Shown one piece after another: positions 1 to 14,510 of a DNA stretch of 40,538 nt. The position numbers and the translations under genes are program-made. Origin of the DNA: an uncultured Pelagibacteraceae bacterium (GTDB taxonomy: Bacteria > Pseudomonadota > Alphaproteobacteria > Pelagibacterales > Pelagibacteraceae); contig CACKZI010000004.1 in assembly GCA_902604605.1 (NCBI GenBank), forward strand, positions 1 to 40,538, given 5' to 3'. The notes beneath the pieces were generated by a model, which was not told where the DNA came from, searched no databases, and saw nothing but the letters and a program-made list of their open reading frames with translations. Position 1 is the stretch's first letter. The number at the start of each line of letters is the position of its first letter.

Positions 1-1
1 T

Positions 2-688
2 TCAGGAATAGAATTAACAATTAGGCGAAGAGGAGAAAAAAAAGCACTCACATTCAGTATTATTAGAGAAATTATAGAAATTAAATCTGTTAAAGCCGAT
101 CTTTTACAAAAAAATATTGGTTATATTAGATTAACATCTTTTAATGAAAATAGCGCAGCACAAATTCAAAAAGAAATCAACAAATTAGAACAAAATAAAA
201 ATGTTGAATCATATATTTTAGATTTGAGAAATAATCCTGGTGGACTCCTTTCTCAAGCAATTAAGATTTCTGATTTTTTTTTAAATAATGGTGAAATTGT
301 ATCTACAAAAAGCAGAAAGTCATCAGAAAATAGAAAATGGTTTGCTAAAGAAGGTGATTTGACCAATGGAAAAACGTTAATAGTTTTAATTAATTACGGT
401 TCAGCATCAGCTTCTGAAATTGTTGCTGGGGCACTCAAAGATCATAAAAGAGCAATATTGCTAGGTGAAAATAGCTATGGAAAAGGATCTGTACAGTCGA
501 TAATCCCTTTAAAAAATAAAGGTGCAATTAGACTAACTGTTGCAAAGTACTATTTACCTTCGGGAAAATCGATTTCAGAAGTTGGTGTTTCACCTGATAT
601 TGAAATTGATGAAAAGTCAAATGATTTTAGAATTAAAACTGAAACTGATAATCAATTAAATTACGCTATCAAATTACTTAACGGTTAA
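2..688 (+). CDS. ctpA: C-terminal processing peptidase (S41 family), 5'-truncated by the window edge
   Basis: Frame is open from base 2 (SGIELTIRRRGEKKALTFSIIREIIEIKSVKADLLQKNIGYIRLTSFNE...), so the ORF-track start at 224 is internal. S41 motifs ILDLRNNPGGLL, GSASASEIVAGAL and GENSYGKGSVQ are present. Confidence 0.93.
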   Translation, partial: SGIELTIRRRGEKKALTFSIIREIIEIKSVKADLLQKNIGYIRLTSFNENSAAQIQKEINKLEQNKNVESYILDLRNNPGGLLSQAIKISDFFLNNGEIVSTKSRKSSENRKWFAKEGDLTNGKTLIVLINYGSASASEIVAGALKDHKRAILLGENSYGKGSVQSIIPLKNKGAIRLTVAKYYLPSGKSISEVGVSPDIEIDEKSNDFRIKTETDNQLNYAIKLLNG

Positions 689-1156
689 TGGAAGAAAAAT
701 TTAAAAATCTACCTCTTAGAATTGGTGTGGGTATTATTGTTTTAAATAAAGAAAATAAAGTTTTTGTAGCTAAAAGAATTGATAATCCAGGAAATTTTTG
801 GCAAATGCCTCAGGGAGGTATCGATAAAAATGAAGATTTTTTAAAAGCAGCTTATAGAGAATTAGATGAAGAAACTAATATCAAGAGTGTCAAAGTAATT
901 AAAGAACTTGATGATCTGACAACATATGAACTTCCCAATCACCTTTTAGGAATTATTTGGAAGGGCAAATATAGAGGTCAAAAACAAAAATGGTTTTTAA
1001 TGAGATTTATTGGGGAAGAAAAAGAGATAAATATTAATACAAAAAATCCTGAATTCTTAGAATGGAAATGGGTTGAAATTGATCAATTAACTGAATTAGT
1101 TGTTGATTTTAAATTGGATGTTTATAAAAAAATTAAAAGAAAAATTAAAGAAATTA

Positions 1157-1164
<8 letters not shown>
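688..1164 (+). CDS. rppH: RNA pyrophosphohydrolase (Nudix hydrolase)
   Basis: Nudix box GGIDKNEDFLKAAYRELDEETNI and WQMPQGG motif typical of RppH/NudH. Start overlaps the ctpA stop (TAATG). Confidence 0.93.
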
Positions 1165-3845
<2,681 letters not shown>

Positions 3846-3850
3846 ATTAT

Positions 3851-5386
3851 TTAAGATTTAAAGTTTTGTTTTAATTGAGAAATTACTTCAATAAGCATTT
3901 TTTCTTTATCTTCATCAAGTTTACCTGAACTTTGGATTGACTCAATAATCTCAGGTTTTTCAGATTTACATTTTTCAATAATCTTACTTTCAAATTCTGC
4001 AATATCTTTTAAATCAATATCATCTAAATATCCTTTTACACCGCAGAAAACCGATATTACTTGCTCTGCCACTGTCATAGGAGAATATTGTTTTTGTTTA
4101 AGTAACTCTGTAAGTTTAGAACCTCTGTTTAAAAGTTGCTGTGTTGATGCATCTAAATCAGATCCAAATTGAGCAAAAGCAGCCATCTCCCTATATTGGG
4201 CTAATTCTAGTTTCATTGATCCAGAAACTTTTTTCATGGCCTTAGTTTGTGCTGATGATCCAACTCTAGAGACTGACAAACCTACGTTAATTGCAGGTCT
4301 AATACCCTGATTAAAAAGTTCTGTTTCTAAAAATATTTGCCCATCTGTAATTGAAATTACATTTGTTGGAATAAAAGCAGATACGTCTCCACCCTGCGTT
4401 TCTATGATTGGAAGTGCTGTCAACGATCCTCCACCATGCTCATCACTTAATTTAGCAGCTCTTTCAAGTAATCTACTATGTAAGTAAAATACATCTCCTG
4501 GATAAGCTTCGCGTCCTGGAGGTCTTCTAAGTAAAAGTGACATCTGTCTATATGCTACTGCTTGTTTTGACAAATCATCATATATGATAAGTGCATGCAT
4601 TCCATTATCTCTAAAAAATTCACCCATTGCACAACCTGTATATGGAGCTAAGAATTGAAGTGGTGCTGAGTCAGATGCTGTTGCAGCAACAATTGTTGTG
4701 TATTCCATTGCTCCAGCTTCTTCCAAAGTTTTTTGAATTTGTCTAACTGTAGATCTCTTTTGTCCTACAGCAACATAAATACAATAAAGCTTTTGTTTTT
4801 CATCGCCAGAGTCATTTATTTTTTTCTGATTTATTATGGCATCAATTGCAACTGCAGTTTTTCCAGTCTGTCTATCACCAATAATTAACTCTCTTTGACC
4901 TCTTCCAATAGGAACCAAACTGTCAATTGATTTTAAACCTGTTTGCATTGGTTCGCTAACAGATTGTCTTGGAATAATTCCAGGAGCCTTCACCTCTACT
5001 CTGCTTTTTTTTATTCCTTTATCTAGTGCGCCCTTTCCGTCTATAGGGTTACCTAAGCCATCAACAACCCTTCCTAATAATTCTTTTCCTACAGGTGTAT
5101 CAACAATACTTCCTGTTCTTTTTACGATATCACCTTCTTTAATATTTCTATCATCACCAAAAATTACAACTCCTACATTTTCACTTTCTAGGTTTAAGGC
5201 CATTCCTTTTGATCCATCTGCAAATTCAACCATCTCACCTGCCTGAACATTATCCAAACCATAAATTCTAGCAATTCCATCTCCTACGGATAAAACCTGT
5301 CCTACTTCAGAAACTTCAGCTTTTTCCCCAAAATTTTTAATTTGTTCTTTTAATATTTTTGTAACTTCTGACGGATTTATTTCCAT
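3851..5386 (-). CDS. atpA: F0F1 ATP synthase alpha subunit
   Basis: 511 aa; [59 protein letters not shown]. Confidence 0.99.
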   Translation of the reverse strand: MEINPSEVTKILKEQIKNFGEKAEVSEVGQVLSVGDGIARIYGLDNVQAGEMVEFADGSKGMALNLESENVGVVIFGDDRNIKEGDIVKRTGSIVDTPVGKELLGRVVDGLGNPIDGKGALDKGIKKSRVEVKAPGIIPRQSVSEPMQTGLKSIDSLVPIGRGQRELIIGDRQTGKTAVAIDAIINQKKINDSGDEKQKLYCIYVAVGQKRSTVRQIQKTLEEAGAMEYTTIVAATASDSAPLQFLAPYTGCAMGEFFRDNGMHALIIYDDLSKQAVAYRQMSLLLRRPPGREAYPGDVFYLHSRLLERAAKLSDEHGGGSLTALPIIETQGGDVSAFIPTNVISITDGQIFLETELFNQGIRPAINVGLSVSRVGSSAQTKAMKKVSGSMKLELAQYREMAAFAQFGSDLDASTQQLLNRGSKLTELLKQKQYSPMTVAEQVISVFCGVKGYLDDIDLKDIAEFESKIIEKCKSEKPEIIESIQSSGKLDEDKEKMLIEVISQLKQNFKS

Positions 5387-5387
5387 A

Positions 5388-5945
5388 TTATGCCTCTACC
5401 ATTCTATTTTCAATTTGTTGTAGTTTATTTTTAATAGAGGTATCAATCATTGTACTTCCAATTTGTACGACCAGACCTCCAATTAAACTTTGATCATGAT
5501 TATAGTTTAATTTTATTTTAGATTTAAAATTATTTGAGAGTTCTTCTGTAATTTTATCAATTTCTTCTTGAGAGAGCTTTTTAGCTGATTTAATTTCTGC
5601 CTTTAGTTCGTCTCTTTTTTTTGAACAAATTTCATTAAAACTTATTAGTATTTTTTCTAAATAAAAAAATCTTCTTTTCACAATCAAAAAATTTAAAAAA
5701 TTTTTAAACAATATCTCTAATTTAAAATTTTCAGATATCTTTTTAATTATGTTCATTAAAACATCACGGTCTATTGTGGGATCTTTAATTAAATTTTTAA
5801 AATCTTCATTATTTGAAATCAAATTTAATAATGCAGCAGAATTTTCTTCGATTTGAATAAGGAAATTTGACTCACTTGCTAGCTCAAATAAGGCTAATGA
5901 ATATCTATTAGCTGAAGTATCAGAAAATCCCTTATTTTTACTCAA
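5388..5945 (-). CDS. atpH: F0F1 ATP synthase delta subunit (start moved to an internal TTG)
   Basis: OSCP/delta-like sequence ([15 protein letters not shown]...[25 protein letters not shown]). The ORF-track ATG at 5999 adds 18 unusual residues overlapping a plausible promoter. TTG at 5943-5945 is preceded by an SD-like AAAGGTGAT. Confidence 0.85.
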   Translation of the reverse strand: MSKNKGFSDTSANRYSLALFELASESNFLIQIEENSAALLNLISNNEDFKNLIKDPTIDRDVLMNIIKKISENFKLEILFKNFLNFLIVKRRFFYLEKILISFNEICSKKRDELKAEIKSAKKLSQEEIDKITEELSNNFKSKIKLNYNHDQSLIGGLVVQIGSTMIDTSIKNKLQQIENRMVEA

Positions 5946-5989
5946 CTTATCACCTTTGTAATGTCTATGATTAAATTTAAAATCACGTT

Positions 5990-6018
5990 TAAATAACACA
6001 TGACCCTATAGTCTTCAA
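5990..6018 (-). promoter_or_regulatory. Candidate sigma-70-type promoter for the atp genes
   Basis: On the minus strand: TTGAAG (6018-6013), 17-nt spacer, TATTTA (5995-5990), in the longest gap within the minus-strand gene run. Motif reading only. Confidence 0.4.
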
Positions 6019-6053
6019 GTAACTCATTAGCTTAAAACTGTTTTTTTTGGGCT

Positions 6054-8009
6054 TTAATTGAAGCTTATTGGATCAACATCAACTGAAAGTTTTATTCCTG
6101 ATAAAAATTTATATTTTGAAATCACTAAAGCTAAAGAATTCTGCAATTTTAAAGTTTTTGGCCCTCTAACTAAGAGTCTTACACGATATTTTTTTTTCAA
6201 TCTAAATATAGGTGCATTCACAGGGCCTAAAATTTTGGCATCGATACTCCTTTGTATATAAGATTTAAATTTTGATGCTTCTTTTTCTAATTTACTTTCA
6301 TTTTCACCTGTCAGAATTAAAGAAATGAATCTTTGAAAAGGAGGAAGATTATTTCTTTTTCTAATTTCTATCTCTTTTTCTAAAAAAATTTCTGGGTTTT
6401 TATGAGTAATATCTGAAATCATTTTTGTGTTAGAATTATAAGTTTGAAAATAAACTGTTGAGGGTTTACCAGCTCGCCCTGCTCTGCCTGACAATTGATG
6501 ATATAATTGTAAATTTTTTTCTGCTACTCTTAAGTCATGTCCATGAGAAGATAGATCAATATCAACCACAACAATGCAATTTAGATTTGGAAAATGGAAA
6601 CCTTTAGAAATTAATTGAGTTCCTACTAAAATTTCAATTTCGTTGTTTATTATTTTTTCTAATTTATCTTTTGAACTTTTCTTGTTCATTGTATCACTTG
6701 AAAAAATTTCAACTTTTTTTGATGGAAAATTCCTTTTTACTTCATCAGAAATTCGTTCTACACCTGGTCCACTAAATATAAAATTACAATTTCCCTCTTT
6801 TGAACAATCCCTTTGTAATGAATTTCTAAATCCACAATAATGACATAAAAGATAGTTTTTATTTTTGTGATAAACTAAATTAATTGAACAATTTGGACAT
6901 GAAAAGCTGCTAAAACATTTTTTACATAAAACATTTGGTGAAAATCCCCTTCTATTTAAAAAAAACAAAACTTGATCCTTTTTTTCTAAATGAAAATTAA
7001 CTTTTTGAATTATTTCTTTTGAAAGCCAAGATTGTTTTTGCAGCCTTACATTATTAAGATTAATTATCTCATAGTTTGGTAAGGAAGCATCCTGATATCG
7101 TTTTTCTAGTTTTGAAATACTATATTTCTTTTTTTTTATATTTTCGTATGTTTCAATTGATGGAACGGCAGTAACTAAATTTATGGGAATATTTTCAAAT
7201 GAAGCCCTGGATATTGCCATATCTCTAGCATTGTAAATTATTCCCTCATCTTGTTTGTAAGATTGATCATGTTCCTCATCAACTATTATCAATCCTAATT
7301 TCTTAAAAGGTAAAAATAGTGATGATCGAGCACCAATAATAACTCTAATTTTACCTGTAATAATTCCACTCCAAATAATTTCTTTATTTTTTTTTGTTAT
7401 TCCTGAGTGCCAAATAGCAGGTTTAAAACCAAAAAATTCTATAAATTTTTTTTCAAATTGACTGGTTAGTCCAATTTCAGGCAACATAACCAAGCCCTGT
7501 CTACCCTTTTTTAAAATATCTTTTAAAGCTTCAAAATAAACGAGAGTTTTACCTGAACCTGTTGTACCTTGTAAAACGTGTACATTAAATTTTTTGTTTG
7601 AGTCATTTATTTGTTTTAGGGATTTTTTTTGTTCTTCTGTAAGTTCTATAGAATTGTTTTTAATGTCATAAGAAAAATTTTGATAATTTTCTTTATCAAA
7701 TAATTTAGCAGGCCTACCACTTAATAAAGTAAGTTTTAAAGCCATTCCTTTTGGAACTATATTGTATTTTGAAAACCAATTTAAAAAATTTATTGTACTT
7801 GTTTTTAAATTTGGAATATCTAATTTGTTAATTACTTTTTTAATTTTAAACTTTTTATCATTTTTTTTTTCAAAATTATCCCATACAACGCCAATTATTT
7901 TAGATTTACCAAAAGGAACTTCAACAAAATCTCCAATCTTTAAATCAAAATTACTTTCATAAGTGAAGGGATGGTTAAATATATTTGGTAAGAGAATCGG
8001 AAACTTCAT
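6054..8009 (-). CDS. priA: Primosomal protein N' / replication restart helicase PriA
   Basis: 651 aa; Walker A GTTGSGKT, DEEHDQSYKQ, Cys-rich zinc-binding region CKKC...CPNC...CHYC, LSGRAGRAGK. Confidence 0.96.
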   Translation of the reverse strand: MKFPILLPNIFNHPFTYESNFDLKIGDFVEVPFGKSKIIGVVWDNFEKKNDKKFKIKKVINKLDIPNLKTSTINFLNWFSKYNIVPKGMALKLTLLSGRPAKLFDKENYQNFSYDIKNNSIELTEEQKKSLKQINDSNKKFNVHVLQGTTGSGKTLVYFEALKDILKKGRQGLVMLPEIGLTSQFEKKFIEFFGFKPAIWHSGITKKNKEIIWSGIITGKIRVIIGARSSLFLPFKKLGLIIVDEEHDQSYKQDEGIIYNARDMAISRASFENIPINLVTAVPSIETYENIKKKKYSISKLEKRYQDASLPNYEIINLNNVRLQKQSWLSKEIIQKVNFHLEKKDQVLFFLNRRGFSPNVLCKKCFSSFSCPNCSINLVYHKNKNYLLCHYCGFRNSLQRDCSKEGNCNFIFSGPGVERISDEVKRNFPSKKVEIFSSDTMNKKSSKDKLEKIINNEIEILVGTQLISKGFHFPNLNCIVVVDIDLSSHGHDLRVAEKNLQLYHQLSGRAGRAGKPSTVYFQTYNSNTKMISDITHKNPEIFLEKEIEIRKRNNLPPFQRFISLILTGENESKLEKEASKFKSYIQRSIDAKILGPVNAPIFRLKKKYRVRLLVRGPKTLKLQNSLALVISKYKFLSGIKLSVDVDPISFN

Positions 8010-8031
8010 ATTTAGATAATATGAAATATTT

Positions 8032-9432
8032 TTATGAGTGTATTGCTCTTTTATCTACAGATAATGCCGCTTCTTTCACTGCCTCTGAAAAAGTTGGATG
8101 AGCATGACAAGTTCTGGCAATATCCTCTGAACTAGCACCAAATTCCATTGCAACACCTATTTCTGCAATTAACTCACCGGCATGAGGTCCTATTAAATGA
8201 GCTCCTAGTACTTTATCAGTTTTCTCGTCAGCTAAAATTTTTACAAATCCTTCCGCATCATCAATTGCCTTTGCCCTGGAATTTGCCATAAATGAAAATT
8301 TACCAATTTTATATTTAATATTTTTTTCTTTTAATTGCTCTTCAGTTTTTCCAATAGAAGCAACTTCTGGGGTTGTGTAAATAACTCCTGGTATAGTATC
8401 ATAATTAACATGACCTGATTGTCCTGCAATATTTTCTGCGACAGCAATCCCTTCATCTTCTGCTTTGTGAGCTAGCATAGGACCTGCAATAACATCTCCT
8501 ATAGCATAAATATTTTCAAGATTCGTTTGAAAATTTTTTTGAGTTTTAATTCTCTTTCTATCATCTAAATCAATACCAATTTTTTCAAGATTTAAACTAT
8601 CAGTATTAGCTTTTCTACCTACGGAGACTAATACCACATCACATTCAAAATCTTTTTTATTTCCATTTTTATCTGAAGTAAAAATAACAGCTCCTGACTT
8701 ATTTTTTTTAACTGACTCTACTTTATGTTGCATGTGAAATTTAATTCCTTGTTTTTTTAAAATTTTCATAAACTCATTTGAAATTTCTCTATCCATACCT
8801 GGCGTTATATGGTCTAAAAATTCAACGACATGAACTTCTGCTCCAAGTCTTGACCAAACTGATCCCATTTCAAGACCTATGTAGCCACCACCTACCACAA
8901 CCATCTTTTTTGGAACATTTTCCAATTTTAATGCACCTGTTGATGAAACAATTACTTTCTCATCAAATTTGATCCCAGGTAAAGATACTGGCATTGAACC
9001 AGTAGCAATTATTGTTTTTTCAGTTTGTATTACTAATTCATTATTTTTATCATCTTTGATAAGAATTTCATTTTTAGATTTAAAACTTCCTGTGCCTTTA
9101 AAATATGTAACTTTATTTTTTTTAAATAAAAATTCTACACCCTTGGTTAAAATCGTTACTGCCTTGTCCTTACTTTTCATCATTTTAGGCAAATTTAACT
9201 TTATTTCACCTATTTCAATTCCTTTATTTGATAAATTTTGAACTTTGTGAAACTCTTCTGATAAGTTAAGTAAACTTTTCGATGGAATACAACCAACATT
9301 TAAACAAGTTCCTCCAAGTGATCCTCTCGATTCTATACATGCAGTTTTAATACCTAGTTGTGCAAGCCTGATTGCACAAACATAGCCCCCTGGGCCACCT
9401 CCAATAACTACAGCTTGAAATTTATCTGCCAT
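8032..9432 (-). CDS. lpd: Dihydrolipoamide dehydrogenase (E3)
   Basis: 466 aa; GGGPGGYVCAIRLAQLG, redox pair GGTCLNVGCIPSK, C-terminal HAHPTFSEAVKEAAL. Confidence 0.97.
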   Translation of the reverse strand: MADKFQAVVIGGGPGGYVCAIRLAQLGIKTACIESRGSLGGTCLNVGCIPSKSLLNLSEEFHKVQNLSNKGIEIGEIKLNLPKMMKSKDKAVTILTKGVEFLFKKNKVTYFKGTGSFKSKNEILIKDDKNNELVIQTEKTIIATGSMPVSLPGIKFDEKVIVSSTGALKLENVPKKMVVVGGGYIGLEMGSVWSRLGAEVHVVEFLDHITPGMDREISNEFMKILKKQGIKFHMQHKVESVKKNKSGAVIFTSDKNGNKKDFECDVVLVSVGRKANTDSLNLEKIGIDLDDRKRIKTQKNFQTNLENIYAIGDVIAGPMLAHKAEDEGIAVAENIAGQSGHVNYDTIPGVIYTTPEVASIGKTEEQLKEKNIKYKIGKFSFMANSRAKAIDDAEGFVKILADEKTDKVLGAHLIGPHAGELIAEIGVAMEFGASSEDIARTCHAHPTFSEAVKEAALSVDKRAIHS

Positions 9433-10722
9433 CTAAATATCTAAAAATAGCCTTCTTGGGTCTTCAAGGTTTTCTTTGATCATTTTCAAGAATGAAACTG
9501 ATTCTTTTCCATCAATTATTCTATGATCATATGATAGTGCTAAATACATAATTGGTCTTATCTTAATTTCACCATCAACCACTATAGGTCTATCAACAAT
9601 GTTATGCATACCAAGGACTCCAGATTGAGGTAAATTTAATATTGGAGTTGAAAGCATAGAACCATAAACACCACCATTACTTATAGTGAAAGTTCCTCCT
9701 TGAAGATCTTCAATTGTAAGTTTTCCGTCTTTAGCCTTTTCAGAAAGTTCTTTAATTCTTTTTTCTATTTCTGCGAAAGAAAGTTCATCGGCATTTTTTA
9801 ACACTGGAACTACTAACCCTTTATCAGTGCCTACTGCAAAACTAATATTATAATAATTCTTGTAGATAATTTCATCACCTTCTATTTCAGCATTAACAGC
9901 AGGAAAGTTTTTTAGTGCTACTACACATGCTTTAACAAAAAATGACATAAATCCTAGCTTAATACTATATCGATTTTGAAAATCCTCTTGATTATCTTTT
10001 CTTATTTCCATTATATTTGACATATCAACTTCATTAAAGGTTGTTAATAAAGCAGCATTTTCCTGGGCCTGTTTTAATCTTTTTGCAATTGTCTGTCTAA
10101 GTCTAGTCATTTTGATTTTTTCTTCATGGCCATACTTAATTTTTCTCTCTGAGGGAGGTGGATTAATACCCATTAAATTTATTAAATCACCTTTTAAAAT
10201 TCTTCCGTCTTTTCCAGAACCTTTCACTGATTTTACATCGATTTTATTATCTTCAACAATTTTTCTTACGGCTGGAGACAAAGTTTGATTTTCAATGTCA
10301 TTTTTTTTTTCTTGAACTTCTTGTGTAAGAACCAATGGTTTTATTTCTGGTTCTTCTACTTTTTCCTTATTATCAAAAATTTCTGGCTGATCTTTTTCTT
10401 TTTGTGTTTCTAGTTTGATTACATTGTTTTCATCCACTGATGGTTTAGTTTTTTCAATTTCTTCAGATTTGTTATCTCCTGAACCATTTTGTGAGACAGA
10501 TCCTAAAAGTGCTCCTACTTCGACAACTGAACCATCTTTAGAGTTTATCTTTATTAGCACCCCAGAAACTGGAGAGGGAACTTCTAAATTTACTTTATCA
10601 GTTTCCAATTCAACAATAGGTTCATCTACTTCAACTGTATCCCCCACAGTTTTTAACCATTTAGATACTGTTGCTTCGGTAATACTCTCACCTAAAACAG
10701 GAACTACAATTTTTTCACTCAT
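9433..10722 (-). CDS. sucB: 2-oxoglutarate dehydrogenase E2 (dihydrolipoamide succinyltransferase)
   Basis: 429 aa; lipoyl domain [15 protein letters not shown], catalytic [19 protein letters not shown], adjacent to sucA. Confidence 0.97.
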   Translation of the reverse strand: MSEKIVVPVLGESITEATVSKWLKTVGDTVEVDEPIVELETDKVNLEVPSPVSGVLIKINSKDGSVVEVGALLGSVSQNGSGDNKSEEIEKTKPSVDENNVIKLETQKEKDQPEIFDNKEKVEEPEIKPLVLTQEVQEKKNDIENQTLSPAVRKIVEDNKIDVKSVKGSGKDGRILKGDLINLMGINPPPSERKIKYGHEEKIKMTRLRQTIAKRLKQAQENAALLTTFNEVDMSNIMEIRKDNQEDFQNRYSIKLGFMSFFVKACVVALKNFPAVNAEIEGDEIIYKNYYNISFAVGTDKGLVVPVLKNADELSFAEIEKRIKELSEKAKDGKLTIEDLQGGTFTISNGGVYGSMLSTPILNLPQSGVLGMHNIVDRPIVVDGEIKIRPIMYLALSYDHRIIDGKESVSFLKMIKENLEDPRRLFLDI

Positions 10723-10728
10723 TATATA

Positions 10729-13602
10729 TTAACTAAAAACTTTCTTTATAATTTCTTGTTGTTGAGAAATGTGCCTTTTAACATATCCCGTTGCTGGAGA
10801 TGCATCAGGGCTCCTTCCAATATAAGAAATCTGATTATTATTAGCCTTAATATTATCTAATGTCCATTGGATATAATCTCTAACTGAAAACCATGCACCC
10901 ATATTTTTTGGTTCTTCTTGACACCAATAAAATTTAGCATTTTTTGCATAAGGTTTAAGTTCTTTAACAAGGCTTTTTGCTGGAAATGGATATAATTGTT
11001 CAATACGATAAAAAACTACATCATCTATTTTTCGTTTTTCTCTAGCCTCTAAAAGATCAAAGTAAATTTTACCAGAGCATAAAATTACTTTTCTAATTTT
11101 TTCAAATTTTTTTAATTCTATAAAACCTTTACTCTTAGGATCGATAGCATGATCCCATAAAACTCTATGAAAAGAATTTTTTTTACTAAAATCTTCTAAA
11201 TTAGACACACAAAACTTATGTCGTAATAAAGATTTTGGTGTCATTATTATTAATGGTTTTCTAAAATCCCTATGCATTTGTCTCCTTAATGCATGAAAGT
11301 AATTAGCTGGTGTAGTGCAATTCATTATTTGCATATTATCATTTGAACATAACTGTAAAAACCTTTCTAATCTCGCAGATGAATGCTCAGGTCCTTGACC
11401 CTCATAACCATGGGGCAGTAACATCACTAATCCAGAGGCCCTAGACCATTTTCTTTCTCCAGATGCTATAAACTGATCAATTACAACTTGGGCTCCATTT
11501 GCAAAATCTCCAAATTGTGCTTCCCACAAAGTTAAGGTATTTGGTTCTACCAAACTATACCCATATTCAAATCCTAAAACTGCTAATTCAGATAAAAAAC
11601 TATCAACAACCTCAAAATTTTTTTGTTTTTTTGAAATATTATTTAGTGGAATGTATCTTGAATTATCTTGCTGATTTCTCAAAACTGAATGCCTTTGACT
11701 AAAAGTACCTCTACCAGTATCTTGTCCTACTAATCTTACAGGATAACCTTCCTCTAAAAGTGATCCAAATGCTAATGCTTCTGCTGTAGACCAATCAATA
11801 CCTGATCCAATTTTAACGCTAATTTTTCTATTTTCTATTATTTTTGAAATTGTTTTATGAACATTTATTTTATCTGGAATTGTATTAATCCTATTAGAAA
11901 TTTCCAATAATTTTTTGGTATCTGCTCCCGTAACACCTCTTTTATCTTTTCCTCTTTCGGGCTTATACCTTGACCAAGTTCCCTCAAACCATTCAATTTT
12001 TGGTTTATAATCTTTTGCTGTTTTAAACTGATCATCTAGTAGATCTTTAAATTTTTTTATAGATTTATTTAAAAAATCTCTAGAAATCACCTGATTATTG
12101 ATTAATCTTTCTCCATAGACTTTTACTGGAGAAGGGTGTGATCTAATTTTTTTATACATTAAAGGCTGAGTGAATGAGGGTTCATCACCTTCGTTATGTC
12201 CAAACCTCCTATAACAAATCAAATCAATAACTACATCTCTGTTAAATTTTAATCTAAAATCTGTGGCTATTCTGGCAGCATAAACTACTGCCTCTGGATC
12301 ATCGCCATTAACATGTATTATTGGGGCTTCTACCATTTTTGCAACATCAGATGGGTATGGTGATGATCTTGCAAACCTAGGACTTGTAGTAAATCCAATT
12401 TGATTATTAATTATTATGTGAATAGTTCCTCCTGTGTTATGTCCTGGCAATCCTGACATTGCAAAACACTCTGCAACAACCCCTTGGCCTGCAAAAGCTG
12501 CATCACCATGAATTAAAATTGGTATAACTTTTTTTCTCTCTCTATCTTTATGAAAAAATTGTTTGGCTCTCGTTTGACCAAGTACAACTGGATTTACAGC
12601 TTCTAAATGAGAAGGATTATCAGTTAAACTTACATGAACAGAATTACCATCAAATTCTCTATTAGAGGAAGCTCCTAAGTGATATTTTACATCTCCAGCT
12701 CCATCCTCTGAAGTGCTAATTTCCCCTGTAAATTCATTAAAGATTCTTTTATAAGATTTTTGCAATACATTGGCCAAAACATTCAGTCTACCTCTATGAG
12801 ACATTCCTATCTTAACTTCTTTAACTTGAGACTGTCCTCCAATTTTAATTATCTGTTCTAATGCAGGGATTAAACTTTCTCCACCATCAAGTCCAAATCT
12901 TTTAGTTCCAACATATTTAGTATGCAAAAACTTTTCAAATCCCTCTGCTTGAATAAGTTTATTTAAAATCGCTTCTTTACCATTTTGAGTAAATTTAAAA
13001 TCATCAGTTTTTTCAACTCTGTCCCTAAACCATTTTCTCTCTGTAGGATTGGCAATATGCATATATTCATATCCAATGGATCCACAGTATTTATCTTTTA
13101 AAAATTGTAAAATTTCTTTAATATTTGAATATTGTTTATTTGTGACACCATCTAAAAAAATTTTATTAGTATAATCCTCTTTTTTGAAACCATAAGATTC
13201 TGGATGTAATTCATCTAAATACTCAGATTTCATCATTCCTAAAGGATCGAGTTTTGCTATAAGATGACCTCGCTGTCTGTAGGATCGAATCATTGCAACT
13301 GCTTTGATTGAATTAGCGTTGGATTTAATTGTTTCTAATTCACTAATTTGGGTATTTTCGTTAGTTGTTACCTTAATATCTTTTAAAGAAATTTTATTTT
13401 TCTTTGGACTCCACGAAGGTCCATTTATTTCATTGACAATAACATCCACTTCATCCCCAATTTCATCAAAATAATTTTTCCAACTATTTGGTAAATCTGG
13501 ATCTTTATTAATATACTGTAAATACATTTGTTCTATGAATGCACTATTGGATTTACTTAAAAACCCTGTTTTTTCAAATTCTAAATTTTTAGAAGAAGAC
13601 AT
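10729..13602 (-). CDS. sucA: 2-oxoglutarate dehydrogenase E1
   Basis: 957 aa; MSHRGRLNVLANVL, HGDAAFAGQGVVAECFAMSGL, NNQIGFTTSPRFARSSPYPSDVAKM, LPHGYEGQGPEHSSARLERFLQ. Confidence 0.98.
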   Translation of the reverse strand: MSSSKNLEFEKTGFLSKSNSAFIEQMYLQYINKDPDLPNSWKNYFDEIGDEVDVIVNEINGPSWSPKKNKISLKDIKVTTNENTQISELETIKSNANSIKAVAMIRSYRQRGHLIAKLDPLGMMKSEYLDELHPESYGFKKEDYTNKIFLDGVTNKQYSNIKEILQFLKDKYCGSIGYEYMHIANPTERKWFRDRVEKTDDFKFTQNGKEAILNKLIQAEGFEKFLHTKYVGTKRFGLDGGESLIPALEQIIKIGGQSQVKEVKIGMSHRGRLNVLANVLQKSYKRIFNEFTGEISTSEDGAGDVKYHLGASSNREFDGNSVHVSLTDNPSHLEAVNPVVLGQTRAKQFFHKDRERKKVIPILIHGDAAFAGQGVVAECFAMSGLPGHNTGGTIHIIINNQIGFTTSPRFARSSPYPSDVAKMVEAPIIHVNGDDPEAVVYAARIATDFRLKFNRDVVIDLICYRRFGHNEGDEPSFTQPLMYKKIRSHPSPVKVYGERLINNQVISRDFLNKSIKKFKDLLDDQFKTAKDYKPKIEWFEGTWSRYKPERGKDKRGVTGADTKKLLEISNRINTIPDKINVHKTISKIIENRKISVKIGSGIDWSTAEALAFGSLLEEGYPVRLVGQDTGRGTFSQRHSVLRNQQDNSRYIPLNNISKKQKNFEVVDSFLSELAVLGFEYGYSLVEPNTLTLWEAQFGDFANGAQVVIDQFIASGERKWSRASGLVMLLPHGYEGQGPEHSSARLERFLQLCSNDNMQIMNCTTPANYFHALRRQMHRDFRKPLIIMTPKSLLRHKFCVSNLEDFSKKNSFHRVLWDHAIDPKSKGFIELKKFEKIRKVILCSGKIYFDLLEAREKRKIDDVVFYRIEQLYPFPAKSLVKELKPYAKNAKFYWCQEEPKNMGAWFSVRDYIQWTLDNIKANNNQISYIGRSPDASPATGYVKRHISQQQEIIKKVFS

Positions 13603-13634
13603 TTTTTTTTAATATAGACGTAGAAAAGAATTTT

Positions 13635-14510
13635 TCAATTAGACAATTTATCAAAAAGAGTCTTTCCAATTTTAGAAGGTGAGTTAGCAATGATTATGCC
13701 ACAATCTTCCATCTTTTTAATTTTATCTTGTGCCCCACCTTTGCCTCCAGAAATAATTGCTCCTGCATGACCCATTCTTCTTCCAGGTGGTGCTGTTATA
13801 CCTGCGATAAATCCAACTATTGGTTTTTTAATTTTGTGATTTTTGATAAATTCAGCCGCTTCCTCCTCTGCAGTACCTCCGATTTCTCCTATCATTAAAA
13901 TTGATTCAGTTTCATCATCATTTAAAAATAAATCTAAACAGTCTATAAAATTTGTCCCATTAATTGGATCACCACCAATACCAATACAAGTTGATTGTCC
14001 AAGTCCATTGTCAGTTGTTTGTGCAACTGCTTCATAAGTAAGTGTACCTGATCTTGAAACTATTCCAACTGATCCTCTTTTATGTATATTGCCAGGCATA
14101 ATACCAATCTTACATTCATCCGGAGTTATTATCCCTGGACAGTTTGGACCTATTAATCTGCACTTTGATTTTGATAACTTTTGTTTTACTTTGAGCATAT
14201 CCTGAATAGGAATACCTTCGGTTATACAAACAATAAGATCAATGGATGCTTCAATAGCTTCAATTATTGCAGCAGCTGCAAATTTAGCAGGAACATAAAT
14301 CATTGTTGCATTTGCACCCTCTGAGTCCCTAGCTTCTTTAACGGTATTAAAAACTGGAAGCCCTAAATGTTTTTGACCACCTTTTTTTGGTGTAACACCA
14401 CCAACTAATTTTGTTCCATATTTTATTGCTTGTTCAGAATGAAAGGTTCCATGTGAGCCCGTGAAACCTTGGCAAATTAATTTAGTACCTTTATTTACTA
14501 AAACTGACAT
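13635..14510 (-). CDS. sucD: Succinyl-CoA ligase alpha subunit
   Basis: 291 aa; [53 protein letters not shown]. Confidence 0.98.
   Translation of the reverse strand: MSVLVNKGTKLICQGFTGSHGTFHSEQAIKYGTKLVGGVTPKKGGQKHLGLPVFNTVKEARDSEGANATMIYVPAKFAAAAIIEAIEASIDLIVCITEGIPIQDMLKVKQKLSKSKCRLIGPNCPGIITPDECKIGIMPGNIHKRGSVGIVSRSGTLTYEAVAQTTDNGLGQSTCIGIGGDPINGTNFIDCLDLFLNDDETESILMIGEIGGTAEEEAAEFIKNHKIKKPIVGFIAGITAPPGRRMGHAGAIISGGKGGAQDKIKKMEDCGIIIANSPSKIGKTLFDKLSN

Noticed and set aside
224-688. ctpA starting at 224
   Set aside because: The frame is open to the window edge with S41-like sequence upstream, so the ATG is internal.
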